From NCBI RefSeq assembly GCF_000760695.4, contig NZ_JHEG04000001.1:3940452-4004451 (forward strand): 64,000 nucleotides of DNA. Direction: 5' to 3'. Below, one piece after another: positions 33,996 through 43,019 of this stretch. Numbering within the stretch: position 1 is the first letter of the stretch; every line of letters starts with the position of its first letter. The DNA comes from Tolypothrix bouteillei VB521301. GTDB taxonomy: Bacteria; Cyanobacteriota; Cyanobacteriia; Cyanobacteriales; Nostocaceae. A program made the position numbers and the translations under genes. Below the pieces are notes generated by a model. The model had not been told where the DNA came from. It was given only the letters and a program-made list of their open reading frames with translations, and searched no databases.

Positions 33996-35120
33996 TTATG
34001 CAGCGTTTGTTTGGGCTTTTTTGTAAAGTAAGTTAATAATTGAAGCTTTTTCTAAAAGTCCCACAAGCACGCCATTGTCACGGATGACAGCAAGTGCAGA
34101 TAGTTTTCTTTGTTCTAGCAGTTGTACTGCATCCATTAATGACTGGTCAGATTTCACAGTAGCCAACTGTTCGATTGGTCGCATAACGTCTTTGATTTGA
34201 GTTTCTGACCACATTGCTGTTGGTATGGCTCTCAAATTATCAACAGATACTGCTCCTACAAGCTGTCCGCTGTCATCTGTCACTAGGAAGCGACTCCAGT
34301 TTTGCCAGCCCAAGATACGTTCGTCAGCAAATTCTCGTAATGTCAAATGAGCAGAAACAATTGGACTATCCGTAGTGACTGCATCAGCAGCCGTCAAACC
34401 CGTGAGTTTTTCTTGTACTCTAGCAAATTGAGCTGCGTTACCAGCATTTTGCAGTAAGAAGAAACCGACTAGCAAGTTCCAGAAGTTTGCAAAGCTACCT
34501 GATAATAAAAGCGGGAGTAAACCGGAGGCTATAGCAATCCAACCAAAGATTTGACCAACTCGGCTGGCAAAAACAACACCCTTATAAGGATTTCCCGTAA
34601 TCTTCCACACAAGAGCTTTTAATATATTTCCACCATCTAGAGGTAAGCCAGGTATGAGGTTAAAGAGTGCTAGTGCTAAGTTGACAGAAGCAAGAACACC
34701 CAAAATTGCGGCTAGGGGTCCAGAAGGAGCGATCGCAATTCCAACACCTGTCAGCATACCGAATAACAGTAAGCTAACAAGAGGACCTGCAATTGCAACC
34801 CAAAAAGCCTCCGCAGGAGTTTCCGACTCTTTTTCTAAGCTTGCCAATCCACCAAATATAAAGAGCGTGATTGATTTCACATCAATTCCTTGGCGAAGCG
34901 CGACAAAGCTATGTCCCAATTCATGAGCTACAACAGAGCCAAATAATAACAGTGCTGTCAGCAACCCCAGTATGACAGCCAATGCTGCACCCAACTGCGG
35001 GAATTGTGCTGCTAATCCACTGCTATAGCTTAGAGTGACTAAGCCCAGGACAAAAAACCAAGATGGATGGATATAGAAGGGAATCCCGAAGAGGTTGCCA
35101 ACGCGAATTGTGCCATTCAT
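33996..35120 (-). CDS. Site-2 protease family protein with CBS domains
   Basis: 374 residues from the ATG with AAAGGTG eight bases upstream (an ATG 21 bases earlier is possible). M50 zinc motif HELGH in the context VVAHELGHSFVAL, near residue 66-70, and the second motif LNLIPGLPLDGGNILKAL with the third ligand Asp. About six membrane segments. The C-terminal third has two CBS motifs (DAVTTDSPIVSAHLTLREFA; RPIEQLATVKSDQSLMDAVQ), which usually bind adenosyl ligands. The arrangement matches Rip3/SpoIVFB-like intramembrane proteases. Substrate unknown. Confidence 0.93.
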   Translation of the reverse strand: MNGTIRVGNLFGIPFYIHPSWFFVLGLVTLSYSSGLAAQFPQLGAALAVILGLLTALLLFGSVVAHELGHSFVALRQGIDVKSITLFIFGGLASLEKESETPAEAFWVAIAGPLVSLLLFGMLTGVGIAIAPSGPLAAILGVLASVNLALALFNLIPGLPLDGGNILKALVWKITGNPYKGVVFASRVGQIFGWIAIASGLLPLLLSGSFANFWNLLVGFFLLQNAGNAAQFARVQEKLTGLTAADAVTTDSPIVSAHLTLREFADERILGWQNWSRFLVTDDSGQLVGAVSVDNLRAIPTAMWSETQIKDVMRPIEQLATVKSDQSLMDAVQLLEQRKLSALAVIRDNGVLVGLLEKASIINLLYKKAQTNAA

Positions 35121-35274
35121 GTCGTTCACCTTTGATTTCAATATGGAGGTTTTGCTTTACCCCTCTTGATGTTTCTATCGTAACGAATTGTTAAGCGCTT
35201 CTCATCTTTTGAACTGTCGTGGTGTCCGTTCCTTAGAGGTGCGGTTATTACACACGATCTCCAAACTACCCATG

Positions 35275-35721
35275 TTATGGCTTGAGGTCAAATAAAGCTT
35301 TGGTGGTATCCATATCGATAGGCACTGAAATATGCTCGTGAACCACCATCCACCTGCCGTCAATCTTGCGATAGCAAACGGTAACACGCAACCAGTTATC
35401 GATTTTCTTACCGTTTGTTGTCGTTCCGCTCATCCGGTTGAGACTGTGGCTAAAAGCAACATCCGATCCAACAGTGATGTTTAGGTCGCGAATTTCACAG
35501 TCAATAGAGCCTTGAAAGTAAGGTAAACACTCAGACCAAATTTTTCTATAGGCCGAAATTCCTTTATGTTCCAGAGGAGGCAGAATGTCGAACAACAAAA
35601 TGTCTGGAACATAGTGAGACATCAGCCCGTTAATATCCTTGGCGCGTAGTGCTTTTAGCCAATCATCTGCAAGTTGTTGGATCTGAGCTTCATCAATCGC
35701 TTTGTCCTGTTCGGTTATCAT
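35275..35721 (-). CDS. NTF2-like/SnoaL-type protein
   Basis: 148 residues forming one cone-shaped NTF2-like domain: QIQQLADDWLKALRAKDING, YVPDILLFDILPPLEHKG, VAFSHSLNRMSGTTTNGKKI and CYRKIDGRWMVVHEHISVP. Such proteins are small enzymes (isomerases, hydrolases) or ligand-binding proteins; the catalytic residues cannot be assigned. GGAGAAG lies before the start. Monocistronic. Confidence 0.85.
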   Translation of the reverse strand: MITEQDKAIDEAQIQQLADDWLKALRAKDINGLMSHYVPDILLFDILPPLEHKGISAYRKIWSECLPYFQGSIDCEIRDLNITVGSDVAFSHSLNRMSGTTTNGKKIDNWLRVTVCYRKIDGRWMVVHEHISVPIDMDTTKALFDLKP

Positions 35722-36072
35722 AGTAGTCTTCTCCTACGTTCAAATAAGCGCATTCACACTCGCGAATAGATTCTCATGAACCTTACATGGCATAATTTTT
35801 GATTGGTGATGGCGTTGAAGAAAGGTACTTGCAGCCGTATATTCTGTAAACTTGACTGCAACCAAGCTATTTTAAAACATATGTACTACTTCAGTAAAAC
35901 TCAAGTCTCCGTTTACGAGAACAAACGTATACATTTCTTAATATGCTATAGTTATGTCTACCAATCCCCAATAACTAATGTAGAGAGTGCGTTTTCTTCT
36001 TGCCTTTGTCTTAAATAACGAATATTTACCGCAATTTATAGTTCTTTAACGTTAGACAACTCATCTTGTTTG

Positions 36073-37035
36073 TCATCCCTCCAACTGTCCCAATTGAGCT
36101 ATGATATCGCGGTTGACTTTGATGTACCCTGGTTCGACGTGGGTAAAGTATGAATTCAACTGCTGATGGGCTTCAGGCAGTGCGTGGAAAGGAATTGATG
36201 GATACAAATGGTGTTCTGCATGAAATGACATATTCCACATGAGCGATCGCACGGGTAAAAGTGTCAGCGTTGTGCGCGTATTTGTTGTTAAGTTATTATC
36301 TAAAGTACAACCCGTATGCTCTGCCAATAAAATAAACCGCAGAATTGGCTGACCAACTATCAGCGGCAGTAACCAATAAAGAAAAAACCAAGGTTGACCA
36401 AAGATTAGAGAAACAGCAATTGCGGCTGCATAAACACCTAAGTGCAAACGAGTTGAGCGAATAACTTGGGCACGCGCCGATAAAGGAATAAATGGACAAT
36501 CGTCAAGTAAACCGAATGCAATCCGAAAATGCCCTGTGACATGAGCGAACCACCAAGGCAAACCACTTATCACCAGTATGTATTCAGCCCAATTTTTGGG
36601 TGTTATATCGGTTAGTTCTGGGTCTTTACCAGGAACCCGAGTATAAAGATGATGCCACTTGTGATAGTGACAAAAAAAAGTGCTGTTGTAAAAAGAGATT
36701 ACTCCCGCACACCAAGCCACAGCCTCATTCAAACGATTGTTAGCAAAAGCTGTTCTGTGAACACATTCGTGCATTGGTGCAAACATCGAAGCAATACTAA
36801 ATCCATAAATGAAAAGTGCTGGGATCGTCACAAACCAATTGTAAGAGTTCGTTGCCCAGAGGTAACCACTGCATCCGATGATAGTAATATGTCCAATCAG
36901 ATAAACCAGCCCAGTAGTGTTAGAGCGAGCGTTCAAAATACTTAATTCTTTTACATTCAGAATCTGCCGGGTGTTGTGCTGTTTCTCGGCTTGACTATCC
37001 AATAATTCTCTTTGAATAATTGCATCATCAGACAT
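36073..37035 (-). CDS. Fatty acid desaturase-family membrane enzyme
   Basis: 320 residues from the ATG of MSDDAIIQ (an ATG ten codons earlier exists; neither has a clear ribosome-binding site). The three His boxes of diiron desaturases/hydroxylases are MHECVH, HYHKWHH and MSFHAEHHLYPSIPFHALP. About four to six membrane segments. Closest in pattern to general FA_desaturase proteins of about 330 residues in cyanobacteria; acyl-lipid desaturase versus carotenoid hydroxylase or ketolase cannot be settled. Confidence 0.85.
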   Translation of the reverse strand: MSDDAIIQRELLDSQAEKQHNTRQILNVKELSILNARSNTTGLVYLIGHITIIGCSGYLWATNSYNWFVTIPALFIYGFSIASMFAPMHECVHRTAFANNRLNEAVAWCAGVISFYNSTFFCHYHKWHHLYTRVPGKDPELTDITPKNWAEYILVISGLPWWFAHVTGHFRIAFGLLDDCPFIPLSARAQVIRSTRLHLGVYAAAIAVSLIFGQPWFFLYWLLPLIVGQPILRFILLAEHTGCTLDNNLTTNTRTTLTLLPVRSLMWNMSFHAEHHLYPSIPFHALPEAHQQLNSYFTHVEPGYIKVNRDIIAQLGQLEG

Positions 37036-37065
37036 AATTAAAGCGTAATTAAACGGAAAATACAA

Positions 37066-37679
37066 TAAATCTAGTATAGTACAGCACTTAGGGTTGAGTT
37101 GTTTGGTACTGCGTAATAACTTCTCTTGGTGGAACTTTATATTTAGCGCTAACCTCTAAAGAGCTTATACCAATTTTCTATGAAGATGCATAAAATTAGC
37201 CTGCGTATAGCCCTTACGGGCATAGCCTGCGGCATCGCGTAGCGTGCGCTTTGCGCTTAGGCAGGCTTTGTTTGTAGAGCCCAACATTTCTAATGTGAGG
37301 ACAATATCTATGGCTCAATTAAATTTGACCTGAAATTGGGATGAGATGACTGCGTATTTTCTCACAAGTCAAATAGGATTGCTATAGATTCAAAAACAAC
37401 AGTGGATATCTCATCCCTCATTGCTGTCGCTTGTATGAGGAAAGCATTAGATATTATTTGGCTACTTTATGAGTTAAAAAGTAGGAAAAGTAGTATTAGT
37501 ATAGCAATGTTCTAGAATTGCCATACAAAATCTAAAATATAATAACCAACTTTTCCTACTTTTAGGACAAGCAAAAATAATCAGAATTTAATTTAGAAAA
37601 ATCTTGTGCTTAAAAAAAAATTCCCCTATTCTAATGAAAAAATATACATTGATTAAAAAAAAACAGGGTTCTACCACAT
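37066..37679. other. Divergent spacer with repeats
   Basis: 614 bases without a gene. It includes a GC-rich phrase (37197-37266, GCGTAGC-type dispersed repeat) and a structured AT-rich inverted repeat (37477-37563). The promoter of the NAD(P)-binding protein should lie close to 37630. Confidence 0.5.
37477..37563. repeat. 87-bp element with perfect 15-bp inverted ends
   Basis: AAAAGTAGGAAAAGT (37477-37491) and ACTTTTCCTACTTTT (37549-37563) are perfect reverse complements. The 57-base interior has its own near-palindrome GCAATGTTCTAGAATTGC (37504-37521). MITE-like, or a cruciform/structured RNA. Confidence 0.6.
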
Positions 37680-38765
37680 ATGTCGTTCAAAAAAGTAATC
37701 GTTTTTGTATCAGATCTGGAATATATACCTGCTCGGCAATTTATCGGTTTGTTAGAAAATTTATCAGATGCGTTTGAGGTATGCGTTTTTCAACCGTCTG
37801 ATATGCTGAGTGTTGCCACAACCTTAGAAGCAGTTGAATCGATTTTAGATGACTCAAATCCTTTAGAAGCAGTGGGAGAAGTATCTCAACCTTATGAAGC
37901 AGCTGTTATGTTTATCGTGCCAGCAGACTTATTTCAAGCGAAACAACTCACTCACTCTTTTTTGAAATTGGCTAGGGAAGTGGGAATTCAGCGCTTGGGA
38001 TGGGTAGCTCCAGCTTGTCCTGAAGAGAGCAGATTGGGTAAGATTTTAGCGATGGCAGAAGCTTACGTGCGTTCTCAAGAAGCAGACACTTTGGTAGTGC
38101 GTCATGCACCCCTATTTTCCGATATCCTCATTCAGAAGCAAGAATTAAAGAACAGTTCCACTATACCGATGCCTTTGAATAATAGAGCTTTACCATGGAT
38201 AGATCCGAAAGTTGTGAGTGAAGGGCTTTATAAGTGGATAACTGGACAAGTCAATAACGAGTCACCCTACGTCTTAATGGGATCGACTTATCTGACAGGA
38301 AAGGATATTGTACGGGAATTATGTGAAGTTCTTCAACAAAATGCTAACAGCCGAAAGTTTCTTGCAAAACACTTTCAATCTGTTAAGTTCGACGATAACG
38401 GGCTAGTTGATGTTGAAAAACTGTTTCCCGATCTGTTAGAGCTAGGATACAGGTACGATGGAGCGAGAACTCTCTTGGAAGAAACAGACGGAGAAAAAAG
38501 TGACGTGCTTGCTTTTGAGGAGTTAATTTCAGCACTGTGTAAGTACGGGTTGTGCGATTTTTACGATAACAAGCAGGAACTCGTGCGGTGGTTGGGTCGA
38601 GAAAGTATCTCCTTGAAAGAATGGGCTAACGAAAACCCCAACGACGTTGTTGGCGATCGCACTCCAATGGTTGAGGAACAGCCAGATCTTTTTGGAGAAA
38701 CGGAAACTCCGGATTCAGTGTTTGCTCTTAAAAGTAGCGCAGGCGCTGGCTGTGGAGGTTTTTAG
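37680..38765 (+). CDS. NmrA/SDR-like NAD(P)-binding protein
   Basis: 361 residues. The N-terminus KKVIVFVSDLEYIPARQFIG followed by a Phe/Val-rich strand, and VMFIVPADLFQAKQLTHSFL, VGIQRLGWVAPACPEESRL and DTLVVRHAPLFSDIL, is the layout of NmrA-like atypical SDRs, but the usual glycine-rich GxxGxxG loop is replaced by SDLEYIPA. So cofactor binding may be lost. The C-terminal third (about 230-361) is acidic and unassigned and ends in SSAGAGCGGF. Function unknown. Confidence 0.65.
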   Translation: MSFKKVIVFVSDLEYIPARQFIGLLENLSDAFEVCVFQPSDMLSVATTLEAVESILDDSNPLEAVGEVSQPYEAAVMFIVPADLFQAKQLTHSFLKLAREVGIQRLGWVAPACPEESRLGKILAMAEAYVRSQEADTLVVRHAPLFSDILIQKQELKNSSTIPMPLNNRALPWIDPKVVSEGLYKWITGQVNNESPYVLMGSTYLTGKDIVRELCEVLQQNANSRKFLAKHFQSVKFDDNGLVDVEKLFPDLLELGYRYDGARTLLEETDGEKSDVLAFEELISALCKYGLCDFYDNKQELVRWLGRESISLKEWANENPNDVVGDRTPMVEEQPDLFGETETPDSVFALKSSAGAGCGGF

Positions 38766-38802
38766 GTGAATCCGGTTGTCCGCGATGTTTGCACGCCTCT
38801 AG

Positions 38803-39201
38803 CTTTATGCCCATAACCTGAATCACGTTTTAAGACACATAGAAGGGCATTACATTCGCGGTTATGGGGATGGCACAGCCAAAGCCGAAAGCGCAGAGAT
38901 TTATGTCTTACCAGCTCGAAGGGAAGCCGCACAGGCATTTTTAGCTAATGACGCATCTGCCCAGGAACGCTTAGAGCGAATTAGCAACCTAATTATCGGC
39001 TTTGAAACCCCCTATGGCATGGAATTATTGGCCACAGTTCACTGGGTAGCCACCAAAGAACGTCAACCCGCCCAAGATAGTGAGCAGGCGATACAATTAG
39101 TGCATATATGGAGCGAAAGAAAACGCACCATCTTTAAAGCAGAACATATACGCAAAGCTTGGCAGCGATTGCAACAGCAGAATTGGTTAAATTCAAATTG
39201 A
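38803..39201 (+). pseudogene. C-terminal fragment of a DarG-like macro-domain antitoxin
   Basis: The open frame (no start; in-frame TAG at 38800) reads LNHVLRHIEGHYIRGYGDGT, then ERLERISNLIIGFETPYGME and LLATVHWVATKERQPAQ to the stop. RIEGHyIRGYGDG and GFETPYGmELLATVHWV are, from memory, signatures of the C-terminal domain of DarG, antitoxin partner of the DNA ADP-ribosyltransferase DarT. The macro domain and DarT are absent. So this is a relic of a toxin-antitoxin system, now inactive. Confidence 0.55.
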
Positions 39202-39246
39202 AATGTGAGAGCTTAGCCAAGCTACTTCATACTTTTTACAATATTA

Positions 39247-39318
39247 AAAGCAGAAAGCCCACAAGGTTGAGACACGAAGTGTGACGTAGTGTTTCAACCC
39301 TCCTTCAGGGGTGGGACG
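39247..39318. repeat. AAAGCAGAAAGCCCAC...GTGGGACG element (copy 2)
   Basis: Same boundaries as 27324-27389; inside, GGTTGA and TCAACC pair. IS200/IS605-like right-end structure next to the antitoxin relic. Confidence 0.5.
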
Positions 39319-39342
39319 GACAGATTGCTCAATTTTTACAAC

Positions 39343-40152
39343 TCAACTAGGACTGCTATATGAGTCAATTCTGAGTTCATTACCAATGCAAATTGTTTTT
39401 CCTTCTTCGGTAATAGGTAGCCTCGTGTTGATTGCCAAGCGGTAGAAGTGGTTGAATCGCGATCGCTCTACCCATGCAGGTAAAGTTGTTCTTCGTTGTG
39501 CTACAAAGGTTTTTTGGAAGTTTGGGTAAGCCACTCCGGTTTTAGAATCACGAGTAATCACGACACAGCGCTGACAGGGGTTAATGCCCATAAACTGTAC
39601 ATCTCCAATCTGGAAATGAACCGTCCCCTCTGCTTCTGTAAAAAGCCGATCTTCCCAAAAAGCAGGAACACCTGAAATTTCAATATTGGAGCGAAAACGC
39701 AAACGCACTTCTTCAACATCAAGTCCGGGGTACCATGAGGCAATTGCTTCTAGTGTTGCCGTGCTAATGATGGTTGGACCGGGAGACACGGTATCATCTG
39801 GAAATCCCGCGTCGGGGTTTTGCTTGACTTCTACTGGAAAACCAAAGAATTCACCCAGCCAATATTCAAGTGCTTCACGCTCTGTCTCAACATGAAATAC
39901 ATTTACGCGATCTGTTTGCTGTACCCGCAAAGAAACAGTGTTGGTTTCGAGATCGAATTCAGAGCGTATGGCATGGATTCGCTCGTTACGCTTACCGTTG
40001 ACAAAGCGACCCGAGCGATCGAAGATAGCAAACTCGCGATCTCGCTTCAACGCACCACTCCTGAGAACAGTTGTATTCTCAATGCCAACTTTATCCAAAG
40101 ATTTGATTGGATAAATGAATAATCTTGAAACGTAAGGAATCACGTCTGTCAT
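39343..40152 (-). CDS. MOSC domain protein
   Basis: 269 residues from the ATG preceded by CAGGAG. N-terminal MOSC beta-barrel: VSRLFIYPIKSLDKVGIENT, RDREFAIFDRSGRFVNGKRN. C-terminal MOSC domain: LRFRSNIEISGVPAFWEDRL and MGINPCQRCVVITRDSKTG, where CQRC holds the Cys that binds molybdopterin or persulfide sulfur. The pair of domains is as in mARC and YcbX, which reduce N-hydroxylated compounds. A detoxifying Mo-enzyme role is probable; no redox partner is adjacent. Confidence 0.9.
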   Translation of the reverse strand: MTDVIPYVSRLFIYPIKSLDKVGIENTTVLRSGALKRDREFAIFDRSGRFVNGKRNERIHAIRSEFDLETNTVSLRVQQTDRVNVFHVETEREALEYWLGEFFGFPVEVKQNPDAGFPDDTVSPGPTIISTATLEAIASWYPGLDVEEVRLRFRSNIEISGVPAFWEDRLFTEAEGTVHFQIGDVQFMGINPCQRCVVITRDSKTGVAYPNFQKTFVAQRRTTLPAWVERSRFNHFYRLAINTRLPITEEGKTICIGNELRIDSYSSPS

Positions 40153-40258
40153 AAGTAACTCCTGGATTGTCTGAGAGGGAAAGAGTCGTGTCAAAGTTGA
40201 TTTAGGAAGGTTGGTTCCGCGATCGCCACGATTAGTGAAAGACCAGCGATCGATTACC

Positions 40259-40567
40259 TTAAACTTTTGTTTTAACTTCTAAAACGAGTGTTTCCTTTTC
40301 TTGAGGATATTGAAGTGCAACAGCTAGCTTCCCTTCTTTAAAAGCTCTTTCAAAAAAGCTGCCATTATCAAAATTTTCATACCCCAACCCATCATAAAAA
40401 CCTTCAGAAAATAAATTATTTCCGCCTGCAATTGCATCTAAATTTTTATTTAAACTCATCAATAATAATTGTTCTAAAGATGCTTTTGTAGGAAAAGCAT
40501 TTAGTAAAGCATCGCGCAATCTGCCTCTCTGTTGACCTGTTAAATTTATCACTCTATTAACTTCCAA
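40259..40567 (-). CDS. Stand-alone effector-associated domain 1 (EAD1)-like protein
   Basis: 102 residues. The N-terminal 60 residues INLTGQQRGRLRDALLNAFP, then LEQLLLMSLNKNLDAIAGGN have the EAD1 pattern: LTgeQ...L..ALl.AFPs...LeqmL...L..nL..Ia.g. EAD1 is a death-like adaptor normally fused to effector or NTPase domains in bacterial conflict systems. Here residues 60-102 are an unusual Phe- and Gly-rich tail (NLFSEGFYDGLGYENFDNGS). No partner with a second EAD is adjacent. Could act as a free adaptor, or be a remnant. Confidence 0.7.
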   Translation of the reverse strand: MEVNRVINLTGQQRGRLRDALLNAFPTKASLEQLLLMSLNKNLDAIAGGNNLFSEGFYDGLGYENFDNGSFFERAFKEGKLAVALQYPQEKETLVLEVKTKV

Positions 40568-40661
40568 ACATTACAAATTGCTAAATTAAAATCTTATTTA
40601 CATAATAATACATTTATTGTGATTAAATCAGTAGAATTGCGAATTGAGGAGATTGCTAGCT

Positions 40662-41486
40662 ATGCCCTCTCAGCAAATTCAGATCGGACATTTAAACTTC
40701 CACATTTTAGAAGAAGGAACCGGATTACCAGTTTTGCTTTTGCACGGATTTCCAGATTCTTCATACCTCTGGCGAAATCAGATTCCAGCACTTGTTAATG
40801 AGGGGATGCATGTTATTGCTCCAGATTTACGTGGGTTTGGTGAGTCTGATAAGCCAGCAGAGCCAGAGTTTTATAAATTGCAACTGATTGTTGAAGACGC
40901 GATCGCAATGCTGGATCGCCTGGGTATTGAGCGTACCCATGTTGTAGGTCATGACTGGGGTGCTGCGGTAAGTTGGGCGCTTGCTTCCCTTTATCCAGAG
41001 CGTGTCGATCGCCTAGTTGCTCTTTCGGTAGGACATCCGGCGACTTTCTTCAAAACTGGAATGGAGCAGCGAGAAAAGTCGTGGTATATGTTGCTGTTTC
41101 AGTTTCGCGAAATTGCTGAAGAACTCTTGACTCGCGACGATTGGAAGCTGTTTCGTGACTTGTTTAATCATCATCCAGAGATGTCTCAGTGGCTCAAAGA
41201 TCTCCAACGACCGGGAGCGTTGACAGCTGCTTTGAACTGGTATCGAGCAAATGTTGCTCCTGAAGTATGGCTTCCAGAGAAATGGGCGCTCCCAAAAGTC
41301 CAAGCCTCAGTGCTGGGAGTTTGGAGCAGCAGAGATGCTTATCTAACCGAAGCTCAAATGCTCTTATCCGCTCAATACGTTTCTGGGGTGTGGAAATACG
41401 AACGAATAGAGGGCGCAAGCCACTGGATGCAGCTTGACCAACCTGAAAAAGTTAATAGTTTGCTCTTAAATTTTCTCTCAGGCTGA
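40662..41486 (+). CDS. Alpha/beta hydrolase (epoxide hydrolase type)
   Basis: 274 residues starting at MPSQQIQ, with GAGGAG ten bases upstream; a TTG 18 bases earlier is rejected. HGFPDSSYLWRNQ is the oxyanion-hole segment, and VVGHDWGAAVSW carries the nucleophilic Asp98. The His is in IEGASHWMQLDQPEKV near the C-terminus. It is a soluble epoxide hydrolase-type fold. Distinct from the hydrolase at 32.4 kb (little shared beyond motifs). Confidence 0.92.
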   Translation: MPSQQIQIGHLNFHILEEGTGLPVLLLHGFPDSSYLWRNQIPALVNEGMHVIAPDLRGFGESDKPAEPEFYKLQLIVEDAIAMLDRLGIERTHVVGHDWGAAVSWALASLYPERVDRLVALSVGHPATFFKTGMEQREKSWYMLLFQFREIAEELLTRDDWKLFRDLFNHHPEMSQWLKDLQRPGALTAALNWYRANVAPEVWLPEKWALPKVQASVLGVWSSRDAYLTEAQMLLSAQYVSGVWKYERIEGASHWMQLDQPEKVNSLLLNFLSG

Positions 41487-41593
41487 TATTGAATAAGAAT
41501 TCGATATTGCACGGCTTGTTCTATAAATTTGGAGTTTTATCTAAGATAAAGTTAGATTCCCGACTTCTGGAAGCAGTTGGGAATGCAGACACA

Positions 41594-42829
41594 TTAGGAA
41601 AGCTTGCGGTAATAGACTAACTTGCGATCGCGTAAAATCTCTGGATGTAGAATTTTAATGATATCTGATAGCACGAGATGAGGATTGCTGATTCCACTTT
41701 CCCAGTAGTCATTACCTCCACTAGAATTAAGAAGAGCATTGTTATTGTAGAGATTACCGTTTTTGACAGCTTTAAAATCTCCATAGCGGTTGTCTTCAGC
41801 GAGTAAATCCTTTTTAGTTTTCCAATATAAACTCCCATTTAACCAATAATCGGCATTGGTAGCACGTTCAAAGACTTGTTCTAAGGATAATGGTAAACTT
41901 CCTGATGATTTTTCGTCTTTCCAGAGATAATTTGCACCTGCGTCTGCAAAATATTGAGCTACATAACTGTTCCCTCCTGGCATATACCAAGTTCCTTTTG
42001 AGTTAAATCCAACAAATACCGTTGGACGATTTTTTGCTGCTTTTGCTTTGACCGAAATTGCTTGATATTGTTTTGCAATTTCGTCAAAAATTTCTTCTGC
42101 TTTGGCTTCGCGATTAAAAAATAGGGATGTAAACTTTATCCATTCGGCTCGTCCCAATGGAGATGATTCCGTGTAATCAGCGTTAATAGCCACCTTTAAA
42201 CCAGCTTCTATAAGTCTGGGATAACTATCAATGTTTGGATTTCCTACTCCATAGGTCGTTACTAAATCTGGGTTTAAGTCTAATAATTTTTCTAGGTTCA
42301 GACTATTATCAATTCCTAATTTAGCTATTTTATTAGCTTTGATTTTTTCAACAACGCTATTGGTGTTGACTGTACTTGTATCGCTGACTCCAAGAAGCTT
42401 ATCTACAACTCCTAACTTATCTAAATGTGGTAAATGGGTGGTAGAAAGCGAAACGACAGTATTGATAGGAATTTGAATAGTTTGTGATTCTTTAAATCCT
42501 TTAGGAACAGGCGTACCGCATTGTACGAGAACATATTGAAATGTAGTAGCTGCCTTTTGCCATGGATTCTTTACCGTAACAATTTTATAATTTTTATAGT
42601 ATTCTACTCCAAAACCTTTTGCATAATCAATAATAATTTTTTTCGGAAAGTAATCGGTGGTTTCACTGTAGTTTTTAACGCATTCTTGATGAATCTTACT
42701 ATGAGATGCTGTAATTGTGTTATTACTAGGTTTATTTGAACTTTGGCAAGCTATGACAACAACAGTTATTAAGACGATTTGACAAAAAAAGATTATAGGC
42801 TTGAATCTTAAAAAATTTATATTTCTCAT
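41594..42829 (-). CDS. Iron-siderophore ABC transporter substrate-binding lipoprotein
   Basis: 411 residues. The signal sequence FFCQIVLITVVVIACQSSNK has a lipobox ending in Cys, so a lipoprotein. The FecB/FhuD-like fold follows: VVSLSTTHLPHLDKLGVVDK, LGIDNSLNLEKLLDLNPDLV, ANYLWKDEKSSGSLPLSLEQ. Likely captures ferric siderophores in the periplasm for an ABC importer. No permease or ATPase is adjacent, and no TonB-dependent receptor. A perfect palindrome lies upstream (42900-42917). Confidence 0.9.
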   Translation of the reverse strand: MRNINFLRFKPIIFFCQIVLITVVVIACQSSNKPSNNTITASHSKIHQECVKNYSETTDYFPKKIIIDYAKGFGVEYYKNYKIVTVKNPWQKAATTFQYVLVQCGTPVPKGFKESQTIQIPINTVVSLSTTHLPHLDKLGVVDKLLGVSDTSTVNTNSVVEKIKANKIAKLGIDNSLNLEKLLDLNPDLVTTYGVGNPNIDSYPRLIEAGLKVAINADYTESSPLGRAEWIKFTSLFFNREAKAEEIFDEIAKQYQAISVKAKAAKNRPTVFVGFNSKGTWYMPGGNSYVAQYFADAGANYLWKDEKSSGSLPLSLEQVFERATNADYWLNGSLYWKTKKDLLAEDNRYGDFKAVKNGNLYNNNALLNSSGGNDYWESGISNPHLVLSDIIKILHPEILRDRKLVYYRKLS

Positions 42830-42899
42830 GTTTGTTAGATTTCAGACAAAATCATAATTCTGTACCTTCTTTACAATTGTACTGTACGGACAAATTCAA

Positions 42900-42917
42900 T
42901 GTACGGTTAACCGTACA
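42900..42917. promoter_or_regulatory. Perfect 18-bp operator-like palindrome
   Basis: TGTACGGTTAACCGTACA, fully symmetric, 71 bases before the siderophore-binding gene and 103 before the divergent YkvA gene. Half sites TGTACGGACA (42883-42892) and TGTACGGTTA (about 43414) lie nearby. Suits a TetR- or AraC-type dimer. Not a classical Fur box. Confidence 0.6.
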
Positions 42918-43019
42918 TAACAAGGACGGTGGATTTTCACTATAAATTTAGCGGTTATCTGCACTTTTACTTTCGTAAGGAAATTTGTCAAGATAATCTT
43001 GTAGCTTGAAGGGGTTTAA

